Shown: in pieces, positions 41,240 through 49,312 of the stretch | How positions within the stretch are numbered: position 1 is the first letter of the stretch | Layout: every line of letters begins with the position of its first letter | NCBI GenBank assembly: GCA_963814645.1 | Contig: CAWFDX010000002.1 | Coordinates: 372,001 to 436,000, forward strand | From: RYN-230 sp963814645 | GTDB taxonomy: Bacteria; Actinomycetota; Actinomycetes; Streptosporangiales; Streptosporangiaceae | DNA: 64,000 bases | Direction: 5' to 3' | Position numbers and translations under genes: made by a program | Notes under the pieces: generated by a model | The model's input: the letters and a program-made list of their open reading frames with translations, nothing else | What the model was told of the DNA's origin: nothing | Databases searched by the model: none

Positions 41240-42141
41240 TGAGCGCCGCCCAGACGCTCCGTCCACAGCGGGCGGGCCGCCCGCTGCTGGCCCGCCGGAT
41301 CAAGATCACCGTGGGCACCGCGCTGCTCCTGCTGGCCGCCGTGTACGTGCTGGTCCCGGTGTACTGGCTGCTGATCGCGTCGACCAAGAGCAGCGGCCAG
41401 CTGTTCAGCACCCCGACGTTCCTGCCGCCCAGCCACCTGTCGCTGGGCAGCAATCTCAGTTCGCTGCTGAACTACGGCGGCGGCGAGTACAAGGACTGGT
41501 TCGTCAACTCAATCGTGTACGCGACCGTCACCGCGGCGCTGGCCACCGGGGTAGCCACGCTGTGCGGGTATGGCCTGGCCAAGTACCGGTTCCGCATGCG
41601 GCGGACGGTGTTCGGCCTGGTCGTCGGCTCGCTGATGGTGCCGGCCACCGCGCTGGTGGTGCCGATCTTCATGCTGGAGACCTACCTGCACCTGAACAAC
41701 ACCTATCAGGGCGTCATCCTGCCGCTGGCCGTCTACCCGTTCGGCGTGTACTTCATGGCCATTTACTCGCTGGACGCGGTGCCGGACACGCTGCTCGACG
41801 CGTCGCGCATCGACGGCGCGGGTGAGCTGAACATCTTCTGGCGGGTGGCCCGGCCGATCCTGATGCCCGGCATGGTCACCCTGTTCCTGCTGTCGTTCAT
41901 CGGCACCTGGAACAACTTCTTCCTGCCGCTGGTGCTGCTCGGCGACACCAGCAAGTTCCCGCTGACCGTCGGGCTGTCCGGCTGGGCCAGCGACCTGCAC
42001 CAGGCCGGCACCGGGCAGCCGCTCTACCCGGAGGTGCTGCTCGGCTCGCTGATCTCGGTGCTGCCGATGCTCATCCTGTTCCCGTTCCTGCAGAAGTACG
42101 TGGCCCGCGGGCTGACGTTCGGCGCGATCGCGGGCGACTGA
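41239..42141 (+). CDS. sugar ABC transporter permease (MalG-like)
   Basis: 300 residues from ATG 41239, overlapping the previous stop by one base (TGATG), with GAGGAGG just upstream. Six membrane helices are present, and the EAA-type loop is DASRIDGAGELNIFWRVARPIL near residue 190. It pairs with the MalF-like subunit. Both need an ATPase encoded outside this window. Confidence 0.92.
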   Translation: MSAAQTLRPQRAGRPLLARRIKITVGTALLLLAAVYVLVPVYWLLIASTKSSGQLFSTPTFLPPSHLSLGSNLSSLLNYGGGEYKDWFVNSIVYATVTAALATGVATLCGYGLAKYRFRMRRTVFGLVVGSLMVPATALVVPIFMLETYLHLNNTYQGVILPLAVYPFGVYFMAIYSLDAVPDTLLDASRIDGAGELNIFWRVARPILMPGMVTLFLLSFIGTWNNFFLPLVLLGDTSKFPLTVGLSGWASDLHQAGTGQPLYPEVLLGSLISVLPMLILFPFLQKYVARGLTFGAIAGD

Positions 42142-42175
42142 ACCCCAACCACTGAGTACGAGGAGGCACGACCGG

Positions 42176-44182
42176 ATGGCGTCATCCTGGGCGCGGGGCA
42201 GCTGGCCGCCGCCGCACATCCTCTACGGCGGAGACTACAACCCGGAGCAGTGGCCGCCCGAGGTGTGGCGCGAGGACGTCAAGCTGATGACCGAGGCCGG
42301 GGTGAACCTGGCCACGGTCGGGGTGTTCTCTTGGGCCTGGCTGGAACCGGCGCCCGGCGAGTTCGACTTCGGCTGGCTGCGCGAGGTGCTCGACCTGCTG
42401 CACGGCGGCGGCATCGACGTGGCGCTGGCCACGCCGACCGCGAGCCCGCCGCCCTGGCTGTCGGCCCGTCACCCGGAGATGCTGCCGGTCACCGCGGCTG
42501 GCGTGCGCTACTCGCACGGCAGCCGGCAGCACTTCTGCGTGCACAGCCCGGCCTACCGGCGGCACGCGCTGCGCATTACCGAGCGGCTGGCCCGCGAGCT
42601 GGGCGACCACCCGGCGGTCCGGCTGTGGCACCTGCACAACGAGTACGCCTGCCACATCCCCGCCTGTTACTGCGATATCTCGGCGGCCGCGTTCCGTGAC
42701 TGGTTGCGCCGCCGCTACGGCAGCACGGACGCGCTGAACGAGGCCTGGGGCGCCGCGTTCTGGAGCCAGCGGTACCAGGACTTCGCCGAGGTGCTGCCGC
42801 CCCGGGTCACCCCGACGCACCCGAACCCGGCCCAGCAGCTCGACTACCAGCGCTTCATGAACGACTCCTACCTGGCGGAATTCACCGAGGAACGCGATCT
42901 GGTCCGGGCTATCACCCCCGGCCTGCCGGTCACCACCAACTTCATGGGCTTGTTCAAGCCGCTGGACTATTTCGAGTGGGCCGCCGCCGAGGACGTGTGC
43001 AGCACGGACAACTACCCGGACCCGGCCGACCCGGCCAGCCCGATGCTCACCGCCATGCATTACGACCTGATCCGCTCGGTCAAGAAGGGCACCCCGTGGC
43101 TGGTGATGGAGCAGACCACGCTGCGGGTCAACTGGCGCCCGGTCAACTCGGCCAAGCCGCCCGGCGAGATGCGCAAGGTCTGCTACCAGGCGCTGGCCCG
43201 GGACGCGGCCGGCCTGCTGTTCTTCCAGTGGCGCGCGGCGCGGGCGGGCGCGGAAAAGTTCCACAGCGCGATGCTGCCGCACGCCGGTACCGGCTCCCCC
43301 ATCTGGCCCGAGGTGACCAGGCTGGGCGCCGAACTGCCACCCCTTTCTGAATTGAACGCCAGCCGCGTGGCCAGTGCCGTGGCCATCGCGTTCTCCTGGC
43401 CTAACTGGTGGGCCCTGGAGCTGGGCTCGAAGCCGTCGGCCGAGATCCAGATGCTGAGCCAGCTCCGCTGGATGTACCGCCCGGTGTGGGAGGCCGCCGT
43501 CACCGCGGACTTCGTCCGGCCCGATGCGAACCTGTCCGGCTACCCGCTGCTCCTGGTGCCCAGCCTGTACCTGCTGACCGAGGCCGAGGCAAGCTACATA
43601 TGTAGCTTTGTGCGGTCCGGCGGGACGGCGGTCATCTCGTTCTGGTCCGGGATCGTGAACGAGTCCGAGCAGGTCTACCTGGGCAGCTACGGCGGCCCGC
43701 TGGGTGAGCTCTTCGGCGGCGCGGTGCTCGACGTGGCCCCGCTGCAGCCCGCTGAGACGGTCGAACTGGCCTGGGCGGACGGGCGGCGCGGCACCGCCAC
43801 GCACTGGCAGGACATCATCGAGCCGGCCGGCGGCGCGGTGCTGGCCCGGTACGCGTCCGGGCCGTGGGCCGGCCGCCCGGCCGTGCTGGACCACCGCTAC
43901 GGCCAGGGCCGGGTCATCTACCTGGGCACCCGGCTGGACCGCGCGGATATGCGCGAGCTGATCGGCCCGCTGCTGGGCGGGCAGCCGTCCCTGCCCAGCG
44001 GCATCGAGCGGGTGGTCCGCACGGCCGGCCCAGTCAGCTACGAATTCCTGCTCAACCACTCCGGCGCCCCGGTGCAAGTGTCGGCTGCGCCCGGCGGAAC
44101 CGACCTGCTCACCGGCACCCCAGTCGCCGGGCAACTCGACCTACCTCCGGCCGGTGTCGCCATCGTCCGCCGGGAATCGTGA
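42176..44182 (+). CDS. GH42 beta-galactosidase
   Basis: 668 residues from ATG 42176 (GAGGAGG upstream). The N-terminal TIM barrel begins ILYGGDYNPEQWP, with the acid/base Glu in WHLHNEYACH (near residue 160) and the nucleophile Glu in WLVMEQTT near 315. A Cys cluster (CHIPACYCD) fits the structural zinc site of the family. The trimerisation domain and a C-terminal beta domain follow. It is cytoplasmic (no signal), hydrolysing beta-galactosides brought in by the preceding ABC importer. Its stop codon lies inside a terminator shared with the convergent peptidase gene. Confidence 0.93.
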   Translation: MASSWARGSWPPPHILYGGDYNPEQWPPEVWREDVKLMTEAGVNLATVGVFSWAWLEPAPGEFDFGWLREVLDLLHGGGIDVALATPTASPPPWLSARHPEMLPVTAAGVRYSHGSRQHFCVHSPAYRRHALRITERLARELGDHPAVRLWHLHNEYACHIPACYCDISAAAFRDWLRRRYGSTDALNEAWGAAFWSQRYQDFAEVLPPRVTPTHPNPAQQLDYQRFMNDSYLAEFTEERDLVRAITPGLPVTTNFMGLFKPLDYFEWAAAEDVCSTDNYPDPADPASPMLTAMHYDLIRSVKKGTPWLVMEQTTLRVNWRPVNSAKPPGEMRKVCYQALARDAAGLLFFQWRAARAGAEKFHSAMLPHAGTGSPIWPEVTRLGAELPPLSELNASRVASAVAIAFSWPNWWALELGSKPSAEIQMLSQLRWMYRPVWEAAVTADFVRPDANLSGYPLLLVPSLYLLTEAEASYICSFVRSGGTAVISFWSGIVNESEQVYLGSYGGPLGELFGGAVLDVAPLQPAETVELAWADGRRGTATHWQDIIEPAGGAVLARYASGPWAGRPAVLDHRYGQGRVIYLGTRLDRADMRELIGPLLGGQPSLPSGIERVVRTAGPVSYEFLLNHSGAPVQVSAAPGGTDLLTGTPVAGQLDLPPAGVAIVRRES

Positions 44183-44228
44183 TCAACCGATTAGTGCTGC
44201 CAGGGCAACAGCAATCGGTTGATCACGA
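44177..44228. terminator. bidirectional terminator containing both stop codons
   Basis: The 16-base arms 44177-44192 and 44213-44228 are perfectly complementary around a 20-base loop. The left arm contains the stop codon of the GH42 gene (44180-44182) and the right arm contains the stop codon of the convergent S53 peptidase gene (44223-44225). One dyad can therefore terminate both transcripts. Confidence 0.85.
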
Positions 44229-45869
44229 ACTGGGGGTGGAGCCGAGGGCGGCGGTGAGGACGGTGAGCAGGGTGGTGCCGTTGGGGGAGCCGAGGCCGGT
44301 GCACGCGTCCCAGCCCGGTCCGGCCGGGTAGGCGCCGTTGTTGCCGCTGGTGATGTCCTGGAACCCGGCGGCGGCGGTGCCCGCCGTAACGCCCGCGTAC
44401 AGCAGCGGCTGGAGCAGGCCAAACGGCTTGCCGGTGGACTGGGTCATGCGGCAGATCAGCGCCGCCCACAGCGGGGCAACCGCGCTGGTCCCGCCGACCA
44501 CTATCGACTGCCCGTCCACCAGCACCTGGTAGCCGGTCTGCGGGTCGGCGCAGCCGGCCACGTCGGGCACGCCGCGGCCGGGCGCGGTGCCGGCCGGCGA
44601 GCCGGCCCGGGCCGGCACCCCGGCCGACGCCTGCCAGGACGGCAGCGGGAACGTGTCGCTCACCCCGCCGCCGGTGGCGCCGTGACCGGCCCCGTCGTTC
44701 CATACCGTCTCTGAGCTGATCACCCCAGCGGCCCCGTGCAGGGCGGTCCCGCCGCAGGCCAGCGCGTGCGGGCTGGACGCCGGGAAGTCGGTGTGCGGCT
44801 GGCCGTCGGATACCGCGTCGCTGCTGCCGTTGTCCCCGGCCGCGACGCACACCGTGATGCCCAGCGCGGCCGCATCGGCCATCGCCTCGTCCAGCGCGGT
44901 CCGGCCCTGCGCGGTCCACGCGTCCTCGGACTGGCCCCAGCTGATGCTGATCGCGGTCGGCGTCGGGCTGGCGTGCACCGCGGTGGTCACCGCGTCCACG
45001 AAGCCCTGGTCGGTGTTGGGCGCGAAGTACACCACCTGGGCCGCGCCCGGCGCGACCGAGCCGGCCACCTCGATGTCCAGCAGGACCTCGCCATCCGCCC
45101 CGTTCGGGTCCTGGCCGGCCGCGTTGACCGCGCCGTCTACGCTGGCCGCGGTGACCGAGGGCACCGGCAGGTCCAGCCCGCCGAAGTAGGAGTCCAGGTC
45201 GCTGCTGCCGAACCCGCCGCCCAGCTCGATGATGGCCAGCGTGTGCCCGGTCCCGTCGGTGCCGGCCGGGAACTTGTACAGCACAGCCACCTGCGGCGGC
45301 GTATAAGATACCGGGGCCGCGGCCGGCGCCGCCGCCCCCGTCCCGGCCGCCTCGGCCGTGGCGCTGGGCGCCCGGCGGAAGTGCGGTTGGGCCTGCGGCC
45401 GGTCGTCCAGGCCGAGCACGGCCAGCACGATCCCGTTCAGCTCGGCCGGGATGCGCAGCTCACCCTGGCGGTACCGGTGCTCGGTCAGCTGATCCGAGCC
45501 CGGCGCCGTGCTGCGCACCAGGCTCAGCTGGGCGCCGAACGTTTCACTCAGCGCGGCCAGCGAGCCCTCGACCTTGACCTGCCGGGCACCCGGGTCGGCC
45601 TCGGTGACCTGCAGGCCATGCGGGGCCAGCACGATGCGCAGGAAGTCGATGTCGGCCGGGTCGGTGCCGTGCTGCTCGGCCAGCTGGTCGCGGGTCACCG
45701 TCTCGGGTGTGTCGACCAGGTCCCGGGGCAGTGGGGACCGGCGCCGGGTCACCAGGGTGACCACGATCCGCTGCGATTCGTCCACCGGCCCGGCCTGCTC
45801 GGCCGCGGGCACTGGCCCGCGCTCGCTGCCCGGCAGCGGGACAAAGGAATCGGCCCCGGAATCGGTCAT
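44223..45869 (-). CDS. S53 family serine-carboxyl peptidase (sedolisin/kumamolisin-like)
   Basis: 548 residues from ATG 45869. The pro-domain covers about residues 30-175, followed by the catalytic domain: Glu/Asp pair in DGEVLLDIEVAGSVAPGA, oxyanion Asp region SISWGQSED, the nucleophile in GGTSAVAPLW, and the Ca-binding loop DITSGNNGAYPAGPGWD near the C-terminus. These enzymes work at acidic pH and autoprocess. No classical signal peptide is visible, so secretion may use another route, as in kumamolisin. It is convergent with the GH42 gene. Confidence 0.93.
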   Translation of the reverse strand: MTDSGADSFVPLPGSERGPVPAAEQAGPVDESQRIVVTLVTRRRSPLPRDLVDTPETVTRDQLAEQHGTDPADIDFLRIVLAPHGLQVTEADPGARQVKVEGSLAALSETFGAQLSLVRSTAPGSDQLTEHRYRQGELRIPAELNGIVLAVLGLDDRPQAQPHFRRAPSATAEAAGTGAAAPAAAPVSYTPPQVAVLYKFPAGTDGTGHTLAIIELGGGFGSSDLDSYFGGLDLPVPSVTAASVDGAVNAAGQDPNGADGEVLLDIEVAGSVAPGAAQVVYFAPNTDQGFVDAVTTAVHASPTPTAISISWGQSEDAWTAQGRTALDEAMADAAALGITVCVAAGDNGSSDAVSDGQPHTDFPASSPHALACGGTALHGAAGVISSETVWNDGAGHGATGGGVSDTFPLPSWQASAGVPARAGSPAGTAPGRGVPDVAGCADPQTGYQVLVDGQSIVVGGTSAVAPLWAALICRMTQSTGKPFGLLQPLLYAGVTAGTAAAGFQDITSGNNGAYPAGPGWDACTGLGSPNGTTLLTVLTAALGSTPSS

Positions 45870-45966
45870 GCTCTCGCTCCCTGTCTGCGCAAACGGTCCC
45901 CTGGACCTTGCCAGTATGTCGGGTTCGGGGTTTGCCCGGAGGTGGTCGGCGATTTGCCCGGAAAAT

Positions 45967-46010
45967 GCCTGTGGCGGGGACGGCTGCCTCCCGCCGTCCC
46001 CGCCACAGGC
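45967..46010 (-). terminator. intrinsic terminator of the small membrane-protein gene
   Basis: A perfect 17-base stem (45967-45983 with 45994-46010) with a 10-base loop lies just after the stop of the minus-strand gene at 46025. On the minus strand the stem is followed by ATTTTC, giving the short U-run of an intrinsic terminator. It insulates this gene from the S53 peptidase downstream. Confidence 0.85.
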
Positions 46011-46024
46011 CAGTGAAGAACTGC

Positions 46025-46435
46025 TTAGGCGGCGACCCGCCCGTTCGCCAGGTCACTGCCGCGGGTGTCGCCGGTCACCTCCAGCCGGTGCACCACGTTT
46101 TCGGTGCTGACCTCGTGTGCGGCCAGATCGGCCAGGGCCAGCACGCCCAGGGCGATCGCATCGGCCAGCACCAGCCAGGTCAGTGCCGGGCCGGTGAAGA
46201 TGAGCGCGGCGATCAGCGACCACAGCGCGGCCAGGCCGACCAGGCCGTGCCCGATGCGCTGGCCCGCCCGGCGGGCGGTGCCCAGGCTGGCCCCGGCCAG
46301 CAGCAGCAGGCCGGCTGAGACGCCGAACGCCAGCCAGCCGGCCACCGGGGCCGAGAATGCCATTGCCGAGACAGCCAGGAACGCCGCGCCGAGGACGAAC
46401 AGATTATCCAGCGCGAACCGCAGACTGAGCTTCAT
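46025..46435 (-). CDS. small four-helix membrane protein
   Basis: 136 residues from ATG 46435 with AAGGAGG nine bases upstream. Four hydrophobic helices occupy residues ~10-105 (FVLGAAFLAVSAMAFSA; WLAFGVSAGLLLLAGASL; HGLVGLAALWSLIAALIF; LVLADAIALGVLALADLA) with a charged C-terminal tail. I do not recognise the family. It stands alone between a strong terminator and a spacer (46436-46611) with no gene seen. Confidence 0.65.
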   Translation of the reverse strand: MKLSLRFALDNLFVLGAAFLAVSAMAFSAPVAGWLAFGVSAGLLLLAGASLGTARRAGQRIGHGLVGLAALWSLIAALIFTGPALTWLVLADAIALGVLALADLAAHEVSTENVVHRLEVTGDTRGSDLANGRVAA

Positions 46436-46611
46436 GACGAGTACCTCCTTGACGCCGGTTATGGCGGCGCCAGCCGTTTAGCTACGGCGGGCCAGAACGG
46501 ACGCCGATCGGGCGGCCATTCCGTCTCGTCGGGCCGCGGCCTTTCCCGCGGACCCACTCAGGGCAACCGGAATGGTCCTCCGGATATGCCCCGGCGCGAA
46601 TGTCTGCTGGA

Positions 46612-47289
46612 TCACATCGACGGGGCTTCGCCGCGCAGCTCGCGCGGCTTCTTCTTCCGCGGCGGGCGGCGCTGCACGTTCACCCCGCCCATCAGGGCGA
46701 AGCCCACCACCTTGAGCCGCGGCGCGCCGGGCAGGCCGGGCCCGGTTGCCCGGTGATCGAAACCGCCCATGAATGCGAAACCGGACACGTCTACCGAGAT
46801 CTCCTCGTCCACGATGATGTCGATGCCGCCCATTAGCGCGAACGTCTGGATGGTCACCTCGTGCCCGCTGAACCGGGCCTCCCGCAGGTCGAGGCTGACG
46901 GCGCCCATAATGGCCACCGCGGTGTAGCTGGGCGGCACTACCCAGCCGCCGGACCGGTGCGCCTCGCTCATTACCGCGACCGAGATGGCCGACCCGGGGG
47001 TGCCGCCGATCCGGGACTCCGGGAACCGGGGGGCCGCGGAATCGACCGGTGGCAGCGGCGCGGTCACTATGGCGGGCGGCTGCGGCCCGGCCTCGGGCAG
47101 ATCCTCGGTGACCGCGGCCAGTTCGCCGTAGGTCCTGGCCGCGTAGGCGGCGGTGAGCCGGTCGTCCAGCTCCTCGAGCGTGATCCGCCCGTCACCGGCC
47201 GCACGGCGCAGCACCTCGGCGGCGTGTTCCCGTTCTGCGTCGGATACCCGGAGGTTCCGGCGGTCAGCCGGCCCGTCGGGGATGGTCAT
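46612..47289 (-). CDS. DUF1707 (SHOCT-like) and LiaF-type C-terminal domain protein
   Basis: 225 residues from ATG 47289. The N-terminal DUF1707 module reads NLRVSDAEREHAAEVLRRAAGDGRITLEELDDRLTAAYAARTYGEL. The C-terminal half repeats short beta units (IMGAVSLDLREARF, ALMGGIDIIVDEE, FMGGFDHRATG, ALMGGVNVQR) typical of the cell-wall-active-antibiotics response fold of LiaF proteins. No membrane helix is seen. The function may be envelope-stress sensing; unproven. It follows the DUF6510 gene by 12 bp and is probably the last gene of that operon. Confidence 0.82.
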   Translation of the reverse strand: MTIPDGPADRRNLRVSDAEREHAAEVLRRAAGDGRITLEELDDRLTAAYAARTYGELAAVTEDLPEAGPQPPAIVTAPLPPVDSAAPRFPESRIGGTPGSAISVAVMSEAHRSGGWVVPPSYTAVAIMGAVSLDLREARFSGHEVTIQTFALMGGIDIIVDEEISVDVSGFAFMGGFDHRATGPGLPGAPRLKVVGFALMGGVNVQRRPPRKKKPRELRGEAPSM

Positions 47290-47301
47290 CTAGCCGCCGC
47301 C

Positions 47302-47568
47302 CTACTCGCTGGGCAGCGAGATCTCGAGGGCGGTGATCCCGCGCAGGTCCAGCCAGGCCCGGTCCGACGTGTGGACCAGGCGGAGCAGCACCTGGCCGCA
47401 GGTCTGGCAGCGGGCCACCGCGCCCGGGCCGTCCATGAAGACGTGGGCCTGGGCCATCGCGGCCCGGGTCCCGCACGAGGCGCACTGGCCCATCGCACTG
47501 GTCAGGTCCACGGCGAACACCTCGCCGAGCGGCCCGGCCAGCGCGTTGCCGTCCAGGTAGGTCTGCAC
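47302..47568 (-). CDS. DUF6510 zinc-ribbon protein
   Basis: 88 residues from GTG 47568, two bases after the stop of the flavin reductase gene. Two CxxC pairs (GQCASCGTRA and ARCQTCGQVL) form a zinc ribbon. The family (DUF6510) is typically found beside sulfite-oxidase-like and flavin reductase genes. The function is unknown, possibly an assembly or electron-transfer partner of those enzymes. Confidence 0.78.
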   Translation of the reverse strand: MQTYLDGNALAGPLGEVFAVDLTSAMGQCASCGTRAAMAQAHVFMDGPGAVARCQTCGQVLLRLVHTSDRAWLDLRGITALEISLPSE

Positions 47569-47570
47569 GG

Positions 47571-48320
47571 TTAGCCTCCGGAAGGTCCGAATCGTTCCGT
47601 CTTGATCGCACCGGGCCGGTGACCGGCCTGGATGAGCAGGTTAGCGGCCGCCTCCACGAACCCGGTCGGGCCGCACACGAACACCGCGGGCGGCGCCCCG
47701 GTCTCATCGCCCCGGGGCAGCTCGGCGGCGCTGAGCCGGCCGGGCGGCCGCGGCCACCCAGTTGGCACTGAGCGGGTGTACAGATAATCGATGCCCAGGC
47801 CATCAGCCTGGCGCTGGCGTTCGGCTAGCTCGGCGGTATACAGGGCGTCGGCGGGAGAGCGGACTGAATAGAGCAGCTGGAACGGAGCGTGGCCGTCCGC
47901 CGCGGCGCGGCTGCGGATCATGGACATCAGCGGGACGATGCCGCTGCCGCCCGCCACCAGCAGTACCGGGCCGGGGCTGGCCGGGTCCCAGACGAACCAG
48001 CCGCCGATCGGGCCGCGCAGCTCGAACGGGTAGCCGGCCTGCAGCGTCTCGGTCAGGTAAGGGGAGACCTCGCCGTCGGGCAGCCGCTGGACGGTCAGCT
48101 CCACCCGGCCGGGTTCGGGCGCCGAGGCGATGGAGTAGGACCGCTCGACCGAGTAGCCGTCCTCGGCGGTGAGCCGCACGTCCACGTGCTGCCCGGGCAG
48201 GTGCCCGGCCCAATTGGGCAGGTCGATCCCGATGCTGACCGCGACCGCGGTCTCCTTGCGGATATCGCTGACTGTGCCGTCCTGCCAGCTCAGTCGCCCC
48301 AGTACCGCTGTTCCCGCCAT
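47571..48320 (-). CDS. ferredoxin-NADP reductase-type flavin oxidoreductase
   Basis: 249 residues from ATG 48320, overlapping the upstream molybdoenzyme gene by 31 bases. FAD-binding motif RSYSIASAPEPG (about residue 60), LRGPIGGWF, NAD(P)-binding VAGGSGIVPLMSMI and C-terminal VFCGPTGFVEAAANLL are all present. There is no iron-sulfur domain, so electrons must pass to a separate partner. The overlap with a sulfite-oxidase-like gene suggests that it reduces or re-oxidises that enzyme. Confidence 0.88.
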   Translation of the reverse strand: MAGTAVLGRLSWQDGTVSDIRKETAVAVSIGIDLPNWAGHLPGQHVDVRLTAEDGYSVERSYSIASAPEPGRVELTVQRLPDGEVSPYLTETLQAGYPFELRGPIGGWFVWDPASPGPVLLVAGGSGIVPLMSMIRSRAAADGHAPFQLLYSVRSPADALYTAELAERQRQADGLGIDYLYTRSVPTGWPRPPGRLSAAELPRGDETGAPPAVFVCGPTGFVEAAANLLIQAGHRPGAIKTERFGPSGG

Positions 48321-48886
48321 GGGTCTCCGTAGTTGTTATAGCCGAGGCTCTCCCAGAATCCTGGCTGGTCCTTGTCCCTCAAGTCGATGCCTTGCACCCA
48401 TTTGGCGGATTTCCAGAAGTACAGGTGCGGGACCAGCAGCCGGGCCGGGCCGCCGTGCTCGGCGGTCAGCGGCTTGCCCTCGTACTCGAACGCTATCCAG
48501 GCCTGCCCGTCGCGCACATCGGCCAGCGGCAGGTTGGTGGTGTACCCGCCGTAGCTGTGCGCCAGCAGGTACTGCGCGCTGGTCTCCGCCTCGGCCAGCA
48601 GGGTATCCAGCGACACCCCGCGCCAGTGCGTGGTCAGCTTGGACCACTTCGTCACGCAGTGGATGTCAACCGTGATGTCCTCGTCCGGCAGGGCGCGGAA
48701 CTCGGTCCAGTTCCACTCCCGGACCTGGCCGGTCTCGGTCTTTAGCCGGAACTGCCAGGATCCGGTGTCCACCCGGGGGGTGGGCCCGGCGGACAGCACC
48801 GGGAAGTCGGTGACCAGGTACTGGCCCGGCGGAAGCTTCTGGTCCCCACGGCGCCGGCCGTGGAAACCGGGTGACACGATGCCCAT
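48290..48886 (-). CDS. sulfite-oxidase-like molybdopterin oxidoreductase
   Basis: 198 residues from ATG 48886 (weak ribosome site AGGCGG). It consists of the oxidoreductase molybdopterin-binding domain only. The Mo-ligand Cys is in DIHCVTKWSKLTTHWRGV near residue 76, and GYTTNLPL, GPARLLVPHLYFWKSAKWV match the YedY/MsrP and SuOx families. It lacks the dimerisation domain and heme of eukaryotic sulfite oxidases and has no Tat signal, so it is probably cytoplasmic. It overlaps the flavin reductase gene, forming a two-component oxidoreductase. The substrate is unknown. Confidence 0.85.
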   Translation of the reverse strand: MGIVSPGFHGRRRGDQKLPPGQYLVTDFPVLSAGPTPRVDTGSWQFRLKTETGQVREWNWTEFRALPDEDITVDIHCVTKWSKLTTHWRGVSLDTLLAEAETSAQYLLAHSYGGYTTNLPLADVRDGQAWIAFEYEGKPLTAEHGGPARLLVPHLYFWKSAKWVQGIDLRDKDQPGFWESLGYNNYGDPWREQRYWGD

Positions 48887-48961
48887 CCGCCTAGCTTGTC
48901 ACGGGCGGCCGGAAGTGGATCTCCGGCCACCCCCGGTCATGCCGCCGCGGCCCGGTCCGGG

Positions 48962-49312
48962 TCAGTGCAGGTGGCGCGTCCAGTCGGCGGGGACCCGGCC
49001 GGCCGGGCCCGGGGTTGGCTGGTCCAGCGGGTGATGCTCGGGCGGGGCCAGCGGCGGGCCGTCGTAGAACGACTCGTCCTGATAGCTCCAGAACCAGTCC
49101 TCGCCTGGCTCGAAGCTGCGGATCAGCGGGTGGCCGGCCGTGCTGGCGTGCGCGCTGGCGTGCTGCGACGGCGAACTGTCGCAGCAGCCGATGTGCCCGC
49201 ACTCGGCGCACCGCCGCAGGTGGAACCACCAGCCACCGGCTTCCGTGCACTCGACGCATCCGGTGCCGCTGGGCTTGGCGTCCGGGTTGACGCCCGGGGC
49301 CACGTCGGCCAT
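48962..49312 (-). CDS. UBP-type zinc finger protein
   Basis: 116 residues from ATG 49312, abutting the stop of the kinase gene. The Cys/His set CVEC ... CAECGHIGCCD ... HASAH ... GHPLIRSFEPGEDWFW is the ubiquitin-hydrolase-type (ZnF-UBP/BUZ) finger. In eukaryotes this domain binds the free C-terminal Gly-Gly of ubiquitin. Bacterial copies are common in actinomycetes but their ligand is unknown. The remaining ~45 residues are Pro-rich. Coupling to a kinase/flavoprotein pair suggests an adaptor role. Confidence 0.85.
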   Translation of the reverse strand: MADVAPGVNPDAKPSGTGCVECTEAGGWWFHLRRCAECGHIGCCDSSPSQHASAHASTAGHPLIRSFEPGEDWFWSYQDESFYDGPPLAPPEHHPLDQPTPGPAGRVPADWTRHLH

